From NCBI GenBank assembly GCA_050943735.1, contig JBMNPT010000005.1, positions 73,466 through 137,465 of the forward strand: a stretch of 64,000 nt of DNA. The letters run 5' to 3'. The translations under genes were made by a program, and so were the position numbers. This DNA is from JBMNPT01 sp050943735. Its GTDB lineage: Bacteria; Bacillota; Clostridia; Oscillospirales; RGIG577. The notes under the pieces were generated by a model. That model did not search any database. It was not told where the DNA came from and was given only the letters and a program-made list of their open reading frames with translations. Shown here piece after piece: positions 24,949 through 34,360 of the stretch. Position 1 is the stretch's first letter; the number at the start of each line of letters is the position of its first letter.

Positions 24949-27579
24949 ATGAGAAAAGAACTGGCAAAAAGCTATCAGCCGGCGGAAGTGGAAGACCGGA
25001 TTTATGACTTCTGGCTCAAGGGAAACTACTTTCATGCCGAGCCTGATCCGGACAAAAAACCCTTTACCATTGTGATTCCGCCGCCCAATGTGACAGGCCA
25101 GCTGCACATGGGACACGCATTGGATGACACGCTGCAGGATATCCTCATCCGGTACAAGCGGATGCAAGGGTACAGCACTCTGTGGATGCCCGGCACTGAC
25201 CACGCTGGCATCGCCACCCAGATCAAGGTGGAAGAGCAGTTGCGGGTGGGCGAAGGCATCACCCGGTATGACCTGGGCCGGGAGAAGTTCCTGGAACGGG
25301 TGTGGGAGTGGAAGGACAAATACCACGCTCGTATCATCAGCCAGCTGCGCAAAATGGGCGCCAGCTGTGACTGGGAGCGGGAGCGTTTCACCATGGATGA
25401 AGGCTGCTCCAAGGCAGTGCGTGAGGTGTTTGTCAACTTGTACAACAAGGGCCTCATCTACCAGGGCAACCGCATTATCAACTGGTGTCCTCACTGCATC
25501 ACCGCGCTGTCCGACGCCGAGGTGGAATTTGAAGAGCAAGACGGCTATTTCTGGCATATCAATTACCCCATTGTGGGAGAGCCCGGAAAATTTGTGGAGA
25601 TTGCCACCACCCGTCCCGAAACCATGTTGGGCGACAGCGGTGTGGCCGTTAACCCCAATGACCCCAAGACCGCTCATCTGGCGGGGAAAAAGGTCATTCT
25701 GCCTCTGGTGGGCCGGGAGATCCCGGTGGTGGCGGACGAAATGGTGGAGATCGGCTTCGGTACCGGCTGCGTGAAGATCACCCCCTGTCATGACCCCAAT
25801 GACTTTGAAACCGGCAAACGCCATGGCCTGGAAGAAATCCTTATCATGGACGACAAGGGCTGCATCAATGAAAATGGCGGCAAATATGCGGGTATGGACC
25901 GGTATGAAGCCCGTAAGGCCATCGTGGCCGATCTGGAAAAGGAAGGCTATCTGGTCAAGGTGGAGCCCCACAAGCACAATGTGGGCACCTGCTATCGCTG
26001 CAAGACCACTGTGGAACCCATCACCAGCAAGCAGTGGTTTGTGAAGATGGGCCCGCTGGCGGAGCCTGCGCTGGATGTGGTGAAAAACGGCACTGTACAG
26101 TTTGTGCCTGACCGCTTCAGCAAGACCTATGTCAACTGGATGGAAAATGTACACGACTGGTGTATTTCCCGTCAGCTGTGGTGGGGACACCGCATCCCAG
26201 CCTTCTACTGCGACGCCTGTGGGGAGACCACCGTCAGCAAGGAGGACATCACTGTGTGTCCCAAGTGCGGCGCTCCGGTGCGGCAGGAGGAGGACGTGTT
26301 GGATACCTGGTTCTCTTCGGCACTGTGGCCCTTCAGCACCCTGGGCTGGCCCGATAAGACCAAAGAGTTGGAGTACTATTATCCCACCAGTGTACTGGTC
26401 ACCGGATATGACATCATTTTCTTCTGGGTGGCCCGCATGATTTTCTCCGGTATGGAGCATATGCATCAGGAGCCCTTTAAGCACGTGCTGATTCACGGCT
26501 TGGTGCGGGATGAACAGGGCCGCAAGATGAGCAAATCCCTGGGCAACGGTGTGGACCCCATGGAAGTGATTGACAAATATGGAGCGGACGCTCTGCGTCT
26601 GATGCTGGTGACCGGCAATGCTCCCGGCAATGACATGCGTTTCTCCTACAAGAAGGTGGAAGCAGACGCCAACTTTGCCAACAAGATCTGGAATGCCGCC
26701 CGGTTTGTGCTGATGAATCTGCACATTGAGGAGTGCCGTCTGCCGGATCAGCTGGAGATGGAAGACAAGTGGATTCTCAGCAGGTACAACCGTCTGGTAA
26801 AGGAGGTCACCGAAAACCTGGACAAGTATGAGCTGGGTGTGGCCTCTGCCAAAATTTATGACTTCTTCTGGGATTATTTCTGCGACTGGTACATTGAACT
26901 GGTCAAGCACCGTCTGTATGATGCCAGCCCCGAGAACGACGTTCGGGAAAGCGCGCAGTATGTGCTGTGCTATGTGCTTAGCGGTGCGCTGCATCTGCTG
27001 CATCCCTTTATGCCCTTTATCACTGAGGAAATCTGGCAGGCACTGCCCCATGAGGGAGAAGCTCTGATGGTCAGCCCCTGGCCCCAGTACGATCCCGCAC
27101 TGGACTTCCCCGAGGAAGAAGCCGCCATGGAGAGCGTGATGGATGCCATCAAGGCCATCCGGAACCGTCGGGCAGAGATGAATGTGCCCCCCTCCAAGAA
27201 GGCCAAGGTCATCGTGGAAACCGAAAATACTCAGATGTACCAGAAGGGTGCAGGATTCTTCCAGCGTCTGGCGTCGGCCAGCGAGCTGGAGGCTACCACG
27301 CAGCCACCTCAGCTGGAAAATGCAGTGGTGATCGTGGTGCACGGTGCCAAGATCTATATTCCGCTGGGCGATCTGGTGGATTTTGCAGCCGAGCGCAAGC
27401 GGCTGGAAGCGGAAAAGAAAAAGCTGGAAGGCGAGATCAAGCGGGTGGAGGGCAAGCTCTCCAATCAGGGTTTCGTGTCCAAAGCGCCGGCCAACGTCAT
27501 TGAGGCGGAGAAGGCCAAGGGCGAAAAATACAGAAGTATGCTGGCTGAGGTGGAAGCAAGCCTGGCCAAGCTGGGCTGA
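24949..27579 (+). CDS. valS: Valyl-tRNA synthetase
   Basis: This 876-residue class I synthetase charges tRNA-Val. HMGH (residues 53-56) and KMSKS (526-530) form the active site, the editing domain lies between, and a C-terminal coiled coil of about 65 residues (ERKRLEAEKKKLEGEIKRV) is typical. Length is normal. The start ATG 24949 is followed by the family-like KELAKSYQPAEVEDRIYDFW; the longer frame from 24829 runs through the upstream gene. No T-box regulatory leader was found. A terminator sits between it and the AAA ATPase gene. Confidence 0.96.
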   Translation: MRKELAKSYQPAEVEDRIYDFWLKGNYFHAEPDPDKKPFTIVIPPPNVTGQLHMGHALDDTLQDILIRYKRMQGYSTLWMPGTDHAGIATQIKVEEQLRVGEGITRYDLGREKFLERVWEWKDKYHARIISQLRKMGASCDWERERFTMDEGCSKAVREVFVNLYNKGLIYQGNRIINWCPHCITALSDAEVEFEEQDGYFWHINYPIVGEPGKFVEIATTRPETMLGDSGVAVNPNDPKTAHLAGKKVILPLVGREIPVVADEMVEIGFGTGCVKITPCHDPNDFETGKRHGLEEILIMDDKGCINENGGKYAGMDRYEARKAIVADLEKEGYLVKVEPHKHNVGTCYRCKTTVEPITSKQWFVKMGPLAEPALDVVKNGTVQFVPDRFSKTYVNWMENVHDWCISRQLWWGHRIPAFYCDACGETTVSKEDITVCPKCGAPVRQEEDVLDTWFSSALWPFSTLGWPDKTKELEYYYPTSVLVTGYDIIFFWVARMIFSGMEHMHQEPFKHVLIHGLVRDEQGRKMSKSLGNGVDPMEVIDKYGADALRLMLVTGNAPGNDMRFSYKKVEADANFANKIWNAARFVLMNLHIEECRLPDQLEMEDKWILSRYNRLVKEVTENLDKYELGVASAKIYDFFWDYFCDWYIELVKHRLYDASPENDVRESAQYVLCYVLSGALHLLHPFMPFITEEIWQALPHEGEALMVSPWPQYDPALDFPEEEAAMESVMDAIKAIRNRRAEMNVPPSKKAKVIVETENTQMYQKGAGFFQRLASASELEATTQPPQLENAVVIVVHGAKIYIPLGDLVDFAAERKRLEAEKKKLEGEIKRVEGKLSNQGFVSKAPANVIEAEKAKGEKYRSMLAEVEASLAKLG

Positions 27580-27599
27580 TGCCCGCAAAGTAAGCAAAG

Positions 27600-27623
27600 G
27601 GCCGGAGCAATCCGGCCTTTTTT
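27600..27623 (+). terminator. Terminator after valS
   Basis: A 7-bp stem GGCCGGA/TCCGGCC, GCAA loop and six T. Confidence 0.8.
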
Positions 27624-27641
27624 GCTGGAAGGGGAGAGAAC

Positions 27642-28394
27642 ATGCAGGAGTGGGAACGATTTATTCGGGGAATGCGGCTGGCGCCCGAAGCGGCACAGCA
27701 GGAGGGGTATCCCTATGACCTGCCGGTGCTGCGGCGGTTTCAGCCGGTGGAATTTCACAGTCAGATCGTCTTTCTGGCGGGGGAAAACGGCACCGGCAAA
27801 TCCACTCTGTTGGAGGCCATTGCGGTGGCTTCGGGACTCAATCCCGAAGGCGGCAGCCGGGATATGCGCTTTTCCTCCCGGGATACCCATAGCGATCTGT
27901 ACCAACATGTCATTTTGACAAAAGGAGTGCGGCGTCCCAGTGACAGCTATTTCCTCCGGGCGGAGAGTTTTTACAATCTGGCCAGTGAGGTGGATGATCT
28001 GGAACAGGTGGGCCCGCCCGGGTTCCTGGCCAATTACGGCGGCCGGTCTCTCCATCAGCAATCCCATGGGGAGAGTTTTCTGGCTCTGGTGCAGAACCGT
28101 TTCCGGGGGCATGGGCTCTACCTGCTGGACGAACCGGAGGCGGCCCTTTCTCCCATGCGGCAGATGACCCTGATGGCTGAAATCCACCAGCTGGCCCGGG
28201 AGGGGTCACAGTTTTTCATCGCCACCCACAGCCCCATTCTGATGTCCTGCCCCGATTCCACCCTCTACTGGCTGGAGGATGGCCGAATGGAAGTGCGGGA
28301 CTACCGACAGACGCCTCATTATTTCATCACCCGGCAGTTTATGGAAAATCCTCAGCGGATGCTGGGGGTGCTTTTGGAGGAGGAGAACCCATGA
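27642..28394 (+). CDS. AAA family ATPase (ABC-type head)
   Basis: This 250-residue ATPase has Walker A GENGTGKST (residues 47-55), an ABC-signature-like SHGES, Walker B LYLLDEPE and a switch histidine in ATHSPIL. It lacks membrane helices and long coiled coils. This compact form, with the partner text RRPSDSYFLRAESFYNLASEVD, is common in bacteria but has no firm function; relatives are linked to DNA transactions or toxin-like systems. Its stop overlaps the folC start (ATGA), so the two are translationally coupled. Confidence 0.85.
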   Translation: MQEWERFIRGMRLAPEAAQQEGYPYDLPVLRRFQPVEFHSQIVFLAGENGTGKSTLLEAIAVASGLNPEGGSRDMRFSSRDTHSDLYQHVILTKGVRRPSDSYFLRAESFYNLASEVDDLEQVGPPGFLANYGGRSLHQQSHGESFLALVQNRFRGHGLYLLDEPEAALSPMRQMTLMAEIHQLAREGSQFFIATHSPILMSCPDSTLYWLEDGRMEVRDYRQTPHYFITRQFMENPQRMLGVLLEEENP

Positions 28395-29662
28395 CCTATC
28401 AGCAGGCTTTGACCTATATCGAGAGCGCGTGCAAATTCGGCTCAGTCCCCACGTTGGAGCGTATCCGGCTGCTGCTTCAGGAACTGGATAATCCCCAGGA
28501 GCGGTGCCGGGTCATCCACATAGCCGGAACCAATGGCAAGGGCAGCTGCGCTGCCATGACCGCAGGGGGACTGCGCCGGTGCGGATATCGGGTGGGCCTT
28601 TTTACCTCTCCCTTTGTGGATCATTTTACCCAGCGGATCTGTGTGGATGGGCAGGAGATTCCGGAGGAGCGGCTGGCGGCATTGGTGGAGGAGATACGGC
28701 CTTCGGTGGAGAAGCTGCGCCGGCAGGGATGGGAGATCACCCAGTTTGATTTGCTCACCGCCATGGCCTTCCTCTACTTTGCGCAGGAGGGCTGTGACTG
28801 GTGCGTGATGGAAACGGGGTTGGGCGGGGAACTGGACCCTACCAACGTGGTGGAACATCCAGCTGCCACTGTCATTCTTTCCATTTCCTATGACCACATG
28901 GCGGTGCTGGGGAATACACTGGCGCAAATCGCTTCGGCAAAAGCGGGAATTTGTAAGCCGGGGGTGCCGTTGGTATGCTACCCCGACTGGCCCCAGGAGG
29001 CGGAACAGGTGATTTGCCGCAGAGCCGAGCAGGTGGGGGCTCCCCTGGTGCGGGTGCCGATGGAACGGTTTTCCCACATCCGGGTCAGTGAAGAGGGAAC
29101 TCGCTTTTGTATGGAGGGAAAAGAGCTGTCACTGCGGCTGATCGGTGCCCATCAGGTGAAAAACTTCGCCTGTGTATATGGGCTGATGCAGTGCCTGTCA
29201 GTGGATGAGGAGCGGTTTTTACAGGGTGTTTCAGAAACACTTTTCCCCGGGCGGCTGGAGCTGCTGGCCCGGCAACCTGCCATTCTGATGGACGGCGGGC
29301 ACAACCGGGAAGGGGTAGGGGCGCTTTGTTCGGCTTTGGACAGCATTCTTCAAGGGCGACGGCTTATTACAGTGATGGGCATGGTGCGAGATAAGGAAAT
29401 TGCACCCTGTGTGGAGCAGGTGGCCTCCCGCAGCCGACTGTTGGTGGCAGTACGGCCGGACATATACCGGGCGGAAGACCCAGAGGTGCTGGCGGATCTG
29501 GCTGCCAGATGGTGCTGCCGCTGCTATGCGGCTTCCTCAGTGGAAGAAGGGGTACGTCTGGCATTGGCGGAGGCCGGACCGGAGGATGTGGTATTGGGAT
29601 GTGGCTCCTTGTATCTGCTGGGAGAGTTCCGGCGGGCGGTGGAAGCCATTCGACAAAAGTAG
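28391..29662 (+). CDS. folC: Folylpolyglutamate synthase / dihydrofolate synthase
   Basis: This 423-residue Mur-ligase-like enzyme adds glutamate to folates and may make dihydrofolate from dihydropteroate. It has the ATP-binding GTNGKGS (residues 46-52), ETGLGGELDPTNVV, an SYDHMAVLG loop and a C-terminal domain with DGGHNREGV. The start overlaps the AAA ATPase stop by four bases. No other folate gene is nearby. Confidence 0.93.
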   Translation: MTYQQALTYIESACKFGSVPTLERIRLLLQELDNPQERCRVIHIAGTNGKGSCAAMTAGGLRRCGYRVGLFTSPFVDHFTQRICVDGQEIPEERLAALVEEIRPSVEKLRRQGWEITQFDLLTAMAFLYFAQEGCDWCVMETGLGGELDPTNVVEHPAATVILSISYDHMAVLGNTLAQIASAKAGICKPGVPLVCYPDWPQEAEQVICRRAEQVGAPLVRVPMERFSHIRVSEEGTRFCMEGKELSLRLIGAHQVKNFACVYGLMQCLSVDEERFLQGVSETLFPGRLELLARQPAILMDGGHNREGVGALCSALDSILQGRRLITVMGMVRDKEIAPCVEQVASRSRLLVAVRPDIYRAEDPEVLADLAARWCCRCYAASSVEEGVRLALAEAGPEDVVLGCGSLYLLGEFRRAVEAIRQK

Positions 29663-29690
29663 TGGTAATAATTGGTAGAAAATGGAATAT
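29661..29690 (+). promoter_or_regulatory. Possible sigma-H promoter of spoIIA
   Basis: AGTGGTAAT (29661-29669), 12 bases and ATGGAATAT (29682-29690) fit the sigma-H pattern RnAGGAwWW / RnnGAATwW at most positions. spoIIA is under sigma-H in Bacillus, which supports it. It begins at the folC stop codon. Confidence 0.45.
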
Positions 29691-29759
29691 GCTTGTGATA
29701 GAGTATCAGTAGAGCCCTGTGGCTCTGCTGGTACTTTTTTTATTTGGGGAGGCGGAACG

Positions 29760-30068
29760 ATGGTCACATATGAAACGGAAAAGGATAAGCTCATTCTGTT
29801 TTTGGCGGGCGAGGTGGATCACCACCGGGCGGGCCGGATGCGGGAGGAGATGGAGCAGTATGTGGAGCAATTTGGCTGCCAGCATCTGGTGTTGGATTTT
29901 TCCCGGGTTACCTTTATGGATAGTTCAGGCATTGGACTGGCGCTGTCCCAGTACAAGAAAATGCGTGCGGCGGGCAGTACCATGGAGATTCGGGGTGCCA
30001 GAGGATACACCCGGCGGATCTTTGAACTGGCTGGCATACCTGCGATGATACCATTTACCGATGCTTGA
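29760..30068 (+). CDS. spoIIAA: Anti-sigma F factor antagonist
   Basis: This 102-residue STAS-domain protein frees sigma-F by binding SpoIIAB in the forespore. The phosphorylation motif FMDSSGIG is at residues 52-59; by comparison with Bacillus the modified serine is S56. GGGGAGG lies before the ATG at 29760. It is first in a spoIIAA-spoIIAB-sigF operon with 11 and 4 base gaps, the classic order. A short hairpin with loose T-run (29711-29740) lies in its leader and may end read-through from folC. Confidence 0.95.
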   Translation: MVTYETEKDKLILFLAGEVDHHRAGRMREEMEQYVEQFGCQHLVLDFSRVTFMDSSGIGLALSQYKKMRAAGSTMEIRGARGYTRRIFELAGIPAMIPFTDA

Positions 30069-30079
30069 GGGGGGATACG

Positions 30080-30514
30080 ATGAAAGTGTTGAATGAGATG
30101 AAGATCACTTGCATGAGCAAGTCAGCCAATGAGGCGTTTGCCCGGGTGGCAGTGAGCAGCTTTGTGGCGCAGTTGGATCCTACGGTGGAGGAACTCACCG
30201 ACATTCGTACTGCTGTATCGGAGGCGGTGACCAATGCCATTGTACATGGGTATGGAAATGAATTGGGCATCATCACACTGCAGGTTCGCATTCTGGAAGA
30301 TGCGGAAATTGAGGTGGTAATTCGGGATAAAGGCAAGGGCATGGAGGATGTGAAACAGGCCATGCAGCCTTTGTACACCACCTGTGAAACGGGAGAACGG
30401 GCCGGCATGGGCTTTACCATTATGGAGACTTTTATGGATCGGCTGCGGGTGACCAGCCGGCCGGGCAAAGGTACGACGGTGCGGCTACGCAAGCGGCTGC
30501 GCCTGAAGGAGTAG
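30080..30514 (+). CDS. spoIIAB: Anti-sigma F factor (serine kinase)
   Basis: This 144-residue GHKL-type protein kinase holds sigma-F inactive and phosphorylates SpoIIAA. It shows the N box SEAVTNAIVHGY (E48, N52), G1 box DKGKGM (83-88) and the lid text TGERAGMGFTIMETFMD. The start ATG 30080 follows GAGGGGGG; an upstream TTG in frame overlaps that site. Middle gene of the spoIIA operon. Confidence 0.95.
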   Translation: MKVLNEMKITCMSKSANEAFARVAVSSFVAQLDPTVEELTDIRTAVSEAVTNAIVHGYGNELGIITLQVRILEDAEIEVVIRDKGKGMEDVKQAMQPLYTTCETGERAGMGFTIMETFMDRLRVTSRPGKGTTVRLRKRLRLKE

Positions 30515-30518
30515 TCCT

Positions 30519-31235
30519 ATGGCAGTACAGCAATTCCAGGATAACCAGACGTTGCTGCAGGCTATCCGGGAGGGAGATGAACAGGCGCGGGAGCGTCTGA
30601 TTCAGCAGAACGCTCCGCTGGTATGGAGCATGGTGCGGCGGTTCCATGGAAGAGCGGAGGGAGAGGACCTGTTTCAAATCGGCTGCATTGGGCTGCTCAA
30701 AGCAGCGGAGCGGTTTGATGAAGGGTATGGAGTACAGTTTTCCACCTATGCGGTGCCCATGATTCTGGGTGAAATCCGGCGTTTTTTGCGGGACGACGGA
30801 CTGGTGAAGGTATCGCGGAAGCTCAAGGGCAGCGCAGCGCGGCTGATGCGGGCCCAGCGGGAGCTGGAGGCCCGATGGGGGAGGGAACCCACCCTCAGTG
30901 AAGCGGCGGCAGAAGCGGAGATGTCGGTGGAAGAGGCGGTGGAAGCATTGGAAGCCACCGCACCCTGTGAGTCGCTCAGCGGTGCCGGACAGGAGGGAAT
31001 GTGGACGGTGGAAGAGCGGCTGGCGGCTCCCGGTGGAGAGGGAGATTGGGTGGAAAAAATGGCTCTCCGACAGGTGCTGGATCATCTGAGCCCGGAGGAG
31101 CAGATTTTGATTCGGCAGCGGTATTTTGGGGGACAGACCCAGAGTCAGGTGGCCAGGATTTTGCAGGTTTCTCAGGTGCAGATTTCACGCATGGAGCGCA
31201 GATTGCTCAAGAAATTGCGACAGCAGTTGGAATAA
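30519..31235 (+). CDS. sigF: Sporulation sigma factor F
   Basis: This 238-residue sigma-70 type factor directs the first forespore gene set. Region 2 is seen in EDLFQIGCIGLLKAAERFD and FSTYAVPMILGEIRRFLRDD, and region 4 in LSPEEQILIRQRYFGGQTQSQVARILQVSQVQISRMER. The motif after region 2 (GLVKVSRKLK) is typical of the F/G group. It is the last spoIIA gene, 4 bases after spoIIAB. SigG is the nearest alternative, but gene order settles it. Confidence 0.95.
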   Translation: MAVQQFQDNQTLLQAIREGDEQARERLIQQNAPLVWSMVRRFHGRAEGEDLFQIGCIGLLKAAERFDEGYGVQFSTYAVPMILGEIRRFLRDDGLVKVSRKLKGSAARLMRAQRELEARWGREPTLSEAAAEAEMSVEEAVEALEATAPCESLSGAGQEGMWTVEERLAAPGGEGDWVEKMALRQVLDHLSPEEQILIRQRYFGGQTQSQVARILQVSQVQISRMERRLLKKLRQQLE

Positions 31236-31277
31236 TCAGCGGTTTATACAAAATTTCGCGTAAATCTTTTCCTTTCC

Positions 31278-31306
31278 TTGCCTTTCCTGCAAGTTTATAG
31301 TACAAT
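31278..31306 (+). promoter_or_regulatory. Promoter of putP
   Basis: TTGCCT (31278-31283), a 17-base spacer and TACAAT (31301-31306), 38 bases before the start. Confidence 0.75.
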
Positions 31307-31344
31307 TTTTTAGATAGATTGTAATTGGGGAGGCAAGGACGATT

Positions 31345-32841
31345 ATGAATCGACAGGAAATCATCTTAGTGGTGATCACGCTGTACATGGTGTTTATGCT
31401 GCTGATCGGTGTGTATTATTGCCGCAAGAGCAACAACATTCACGATTATGCGCTGGGCGGCCGTAATTTGGGTCCATGGGTCACAGCGTTGAGTGCGCAG
31501 GCTTCGGATATGAGCGGATGGCTGCTGACCGGTTTGCCCGGGTTGGCCTATCTGTCGCTGGCCGGCTTTAAGGAGGCAGCCTGGACTGCCATTGGCCTGG
31601 CGGTGGGTACTTTGCTCAACTGGCTCATTGTGGGCAAGCGGCTGCGGAGTTATACTGAAATTGCTGGTAACTCAGTCACGTTGCCTGACTATCTGGAAAA
31701 CCGTTTCCGGGATCGTTCTCGGATTTTGCGTGTGGCCACTGCGGCGGCTACAGTGGTGTTTTTCCTGATTTACACCTCTTCCATGTTTGTAACCGGTGCC
31801 AAGCTGTTCGCCACCATTTTTGGCCTGGAGTATTCTACCGCGCTGCTTATCAGTAGCTTAATCATTGTGTCATATACCTTCCTGGGCGGTTTTATGGCGG
31901 TGTGCATGACCGACTTTTTCCAGGGCATTCTGATGTTCTTCGGTGTACTGGTGGTACCCATTGTTGGGGCCATGTTGTCTGGCGGTTTCGGCGCCACCAT
32001 GCAGGCCATTGATCCCGCTGCATGGCAGTTGTTCCCCACTGGAGACGGAACGGTTACTTGGGTGCTGATTGCATCTTCGCTGGCTTGGGGTTTGGGATAT
32101 TTCGGACAGCCTCATATTCTGGCCCGTTTTATGGCCATTGACAAGCCCAGTGACATCAAGCCTGCCACCATTGTGGCCATGATTTGGGTGTCCATTTCGT
32201 TGTTCGCAGCGGTGATGGTGGGTGCAGTAGGTCGAGTATATCTGGCGGACGCTCCGCTGGCGGAGGGTGCGCACGAAACCATCTTTATGGTGCTGGTGAA
32301 CAATATGTTCCCTGCGATTTTGGCCGGTGTACTGCTGTCCGCCATTATGGCGGCGGTGATGTCCACTGCGGATTCTCAGCTGTTGGTGACTTCCACTGTG
32401 TTGGCGGAAGATTTCTACAAAAATCTGATCCGTAAGAACGCAAGTGATAAGGAAGTGCTGTGGATCAGCCGGATTGGCGTGCTGGTGGTGTCTGTCATCG
32501 CTGTAGTGCTTGCCATGGACCCCAACAGTTCTATTTTCGGTATCGTCAGCTATGCCTGGGCTGGTTTGGGTGCCTCTTTTGGTCCCGCCGTGCTGGTATC
32601 TCTCTATTGGAAGCGCATGACCCGCCGGGGTGCTATTGCCGGTGTAGTAGTGGGCGCTGTGGGTACCGTGGTATTCAACTGGCTGAAAACCAATGTGGGC
32701 GGTATTTTCTCCATCTATGAGCTGCTTCCTGCCTTTATTCTGGCGGTTGTGGTCATTGTGGTGGTATCGCTGCTGGATCAGGCTCCTCAGCAGGAAATCC
32801 AACAGGAATTTGATGCTGCAGTGGAGTTTTCCAAGAAGTGA
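31345..32841 (+). CDS. putP: Sodium/proline symporter
   Basis: This 498-residue membrane transporter of the sodium:solute symporter family takes up proline with sodium. It shows about 13 helices, the N-terminal DYALGGRNLGPWVTALSAQASDMSGWL split motif, YTEIAGNSVTLPDYLENRF and PHILARFMAI, all as in PutP. Length is normal. It is a single gene with a strong promoter and terminator. Another amino-acid or osmolyte substrate cannot be excluded. Confidence 0.92.
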   Translation: MNRQEIILVVITLYMVFMLLIGVYYCRKSNNIHDYALGGRNLGPWVTALSAQASDMSGWLLTGLPGLAYLSLAGFKEAAWTAIGLAVGTLLNWLIVGKRLRSYTEIAGNSVTLPDYLENRFRDRSRILRVATAAATVVFFLIYTSSMFVTGAKLFATIFGLEYSTALLISSLIIVSYTFLGGFMAVCMTDFFQGILMFFGVLVVPIVGAMLSGGFGATMQAIDPAAWQLFPTGDGTVTWVLIASSLAWGLGYFGQPHILARFMAIDKPSDIKPATIVAMIWVSISLFAAVMVGAVGRVYLADAPLAEGAHETIFMVLVNNMFPAILAGVLLSAIMAAVMSTADSQLLVTSTVLAEDFYKNLIRKNASDKEVLWISRIGVLVVSVIAVVLAMDPNSSIFGIVSYAWAGLGASFGPAVLVSLYWKRMTRRGAIAGVVVGAVGTVVFNWLKTNVGGIFSIYELLPAFILAVVVIVVVSLLDQAPQQEIQQEFDAAVEFSKK

Positions 32842-32850
32842 GAACATAAG

Positions 32851-32877
32851 AAAAGGACCCGGTTACGGGTCCTTTTT
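32851..32877 (+). terminator. Terminator after putP
   Basis: An 11-bp stem AAAAGGACCCG with its complement, GTTA loop and a T-run. Confidence 0.85.
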
Positions 32878-32886
32878 ATTGCGTAA

Positions 32887-32914
32887 AAAAGGACTGCCGT
32901 TGGGCAGTCCTTTT
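32887..32914 (-). terminator. Terminator after the CapA-like gene
   Basis: A 12-bp stem AAAAGGACTGCC with its complement and a GTTG loop, just past the stop of the minus-strand gene. The flanking T-runs could act on both strands. Confidence 0.82.
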
Positions 32915-32920
32915 CTTGTG

Positions 32921-34192
32921 TCAGGGTTTGGGGAAGATGTACCGATCCTGGATGTTTTCCAGAGGAACTTCCTGTCCCAGCAAAACCTTTGTGGTCTGGG
33001 TGTGAATCTTTTTGAGCCGGTCAATGTCCTGGCTGCGGATGGTGGCCTTTTCCTCTTCCGCGCCGGATACCAACATTTCATATACACTGCGGATTTTGAA
33101 ATGCTGGGTGCCCTGAGCGGTTTTGAATTGCACCCAGGTGGGGGTGAAGGACACTTCTTCAATGGTGACCGGGCCGTCGTCCACCTGTTGTACTTCTACG
33201 TTGAGTAGTACGCCCGCGTTACGGGGGAAGGTCTCCTGGGCGGAGATGGCATTTCCCAGGGAATAGATGACAAATCCGGTGCGGGTGGAACCGTCCGCCT
33301 GGGGGATGTCCACATATTCCATGGGCTGAAGGACATGGGGATGGCTGGCAAAGACGATATCGGCTCCCGCTTCCAGCATCATGTGGGCCTGGGCCTGGTA
33401 GGTGTCCCGGGCATAGGTTTCGTATTCCACACCCATGTGGGGCATGACGATCACTAGCTCTGCACCCTGTTGGCGAGCCTTCTGAATATCAGAACGGATC
33501 AGGGATTCATCCAGCAGGTTGACCATATAGGGCTGTTCAACGGGCATGCCATTGGTACCATAAGTGTAGGACAAAATTGCGGTTTGAATGCCATTTACAT
33601 CTCGCATGTAGATGGTATCCCGTTCTTCCTGGGAGCGGTAGGTCCCCACATGGTCCAGTCCCAGCTCGTCCAGCACATCCAGCGTACGCATAGCACCTTT
33701 GGTTCGTTTGTCCATGCAGTGATTGTTGGCAGTACTGAGCACATCAAAGCCGGCATCTCGAATGGCAACCGCATAGGCGTCTGGGGTGCCGAAATTGGGG
33801 TAGCCGCTGTAGCCCAGTTCAGGGCCGCACAGGGTGGTTTCCAAATTTCCCAGCACCAGATCGGCTTGGTCGAAGTATTTTTTGACGTCTTCAAAGTTGT
33901 GGTGGAAATCATACTCACCGCCGCCGGTTCGTTTGGCGTCCAGCAACTGGTATTCATGTCCCATGAGGTCGCCGGTCACTGTGATACGGGCGGTATTGAC
34001 CACCGGCTCTGGCGGAGCGGAGGGCTGGATACTCACCGAGGGGATGGAGGGAATTTCAGGTGGAGACCCCGAGGTGGGGAGTCCATTCAGATAGGTGAGC
34101 AGCAGGGCGATGGCGGCTACAGCGGTCGCGGAGGAGAAAAGAGTCACCAGTCCCAGAGAGGATTTGTGTTTTTTCTGAGCACGTCTGGCCAT
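32921..34192 (-). CDS. CapA family protein (PGA_cap metallophosphatase-like)
   Basis: This 423-residue protein has an N-terminal membrane anchor (about residues 14-35), a Pro/Ser-rich linker and a CapA/PgsA domain. The domain shows the metallophosphoesterase-like motifs TGDLMGH, GNLETTL, STANNHCMDK, PHMGVEYE and ASHPHVLQPME. CapA proteins take part in poly-gamma-glutamate synthesis or export, but many lone members have unknown roles, and no capB/capC is here. It stands alone between putP and the second Gtr-like cassette. Confidence 0.88.
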   Translation of the reverse strand: MARRAQKKHKSSLGLVTLFSSATAVAAIALLLTYLNGLPTSGSPPEIPSIPSVSIQPSAPPEPVVNTARITVTGDLMGHEYQLLDAKRTGGGEYDFHHNFEDVKKYFDQADLVLGNLETTLCGPELGYSGYPNFGTPDAYAVAIRDAGFDVLSTANNHCMDKRTKGAMRTLDVLDELGLDHVGTYRSQEERDTIYMRDVNGIQTAILSYTYGTNGMPVEQPYMVNLLDESLIRSDIQKARQQGAELVIVMPHMGVEYETYARDTYQAQAHMMLEAGADIVFASHPHVLQPMEYVDIPQADGSTRTGFVIYSLGNAISAQETFPRNAGVLLNVEVQQVDDGPVTIEEVSFTPTWVQFKTAQGTQHFKIRSVYEMLVSGAEEEKATIRSQDIDRLKKIHTQTTKVLLGQEVPLENIQDRYIFPKP

Positions 34193-34283
34193 AGAAAACT
34201 CTCCTTGGTTGATTTTTCAAATATTATACCATACGGGCGGGGAAAAGAGAAGGGTGAAGAAAAAAGTCGGAGGGGCGGGTTTC

Positions 34284-34311
34284 TTGACATCCGTCTTTCA
34301 TGGGGTATAAT
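34284..34311 (+). promoter_or_regulatory. Promoter of the second Gtr-like cassette
   Basis: TTGACA (34284-34289), a 16-base spacer and TATAAT (34306-34311): both boxes perfect. Confidence 0.85.
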
Positions 34312-34360
34312 AAATAAAGATATAGTGGAATACTGCGGCAAAATGGAGGAACGTTCCCTT

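Noticed and set aside
24916..27597. 893-residue open frame antisense to valS
   Set aside because: It mirrors valS almost exactly, its product is His/Gln/Pro-rich low-quality text, and valS has all class I synthetase motifs. Long antisense frames are common in GC-rich coding DNA.
33470..34360. Upstream extension of the cassette 2 glycosyltransferase
   Set aside because: The 297 extra residues are antisense to the CapA-like gene. Promoter, ribosome site and family N-terminus all support the start at 34361.
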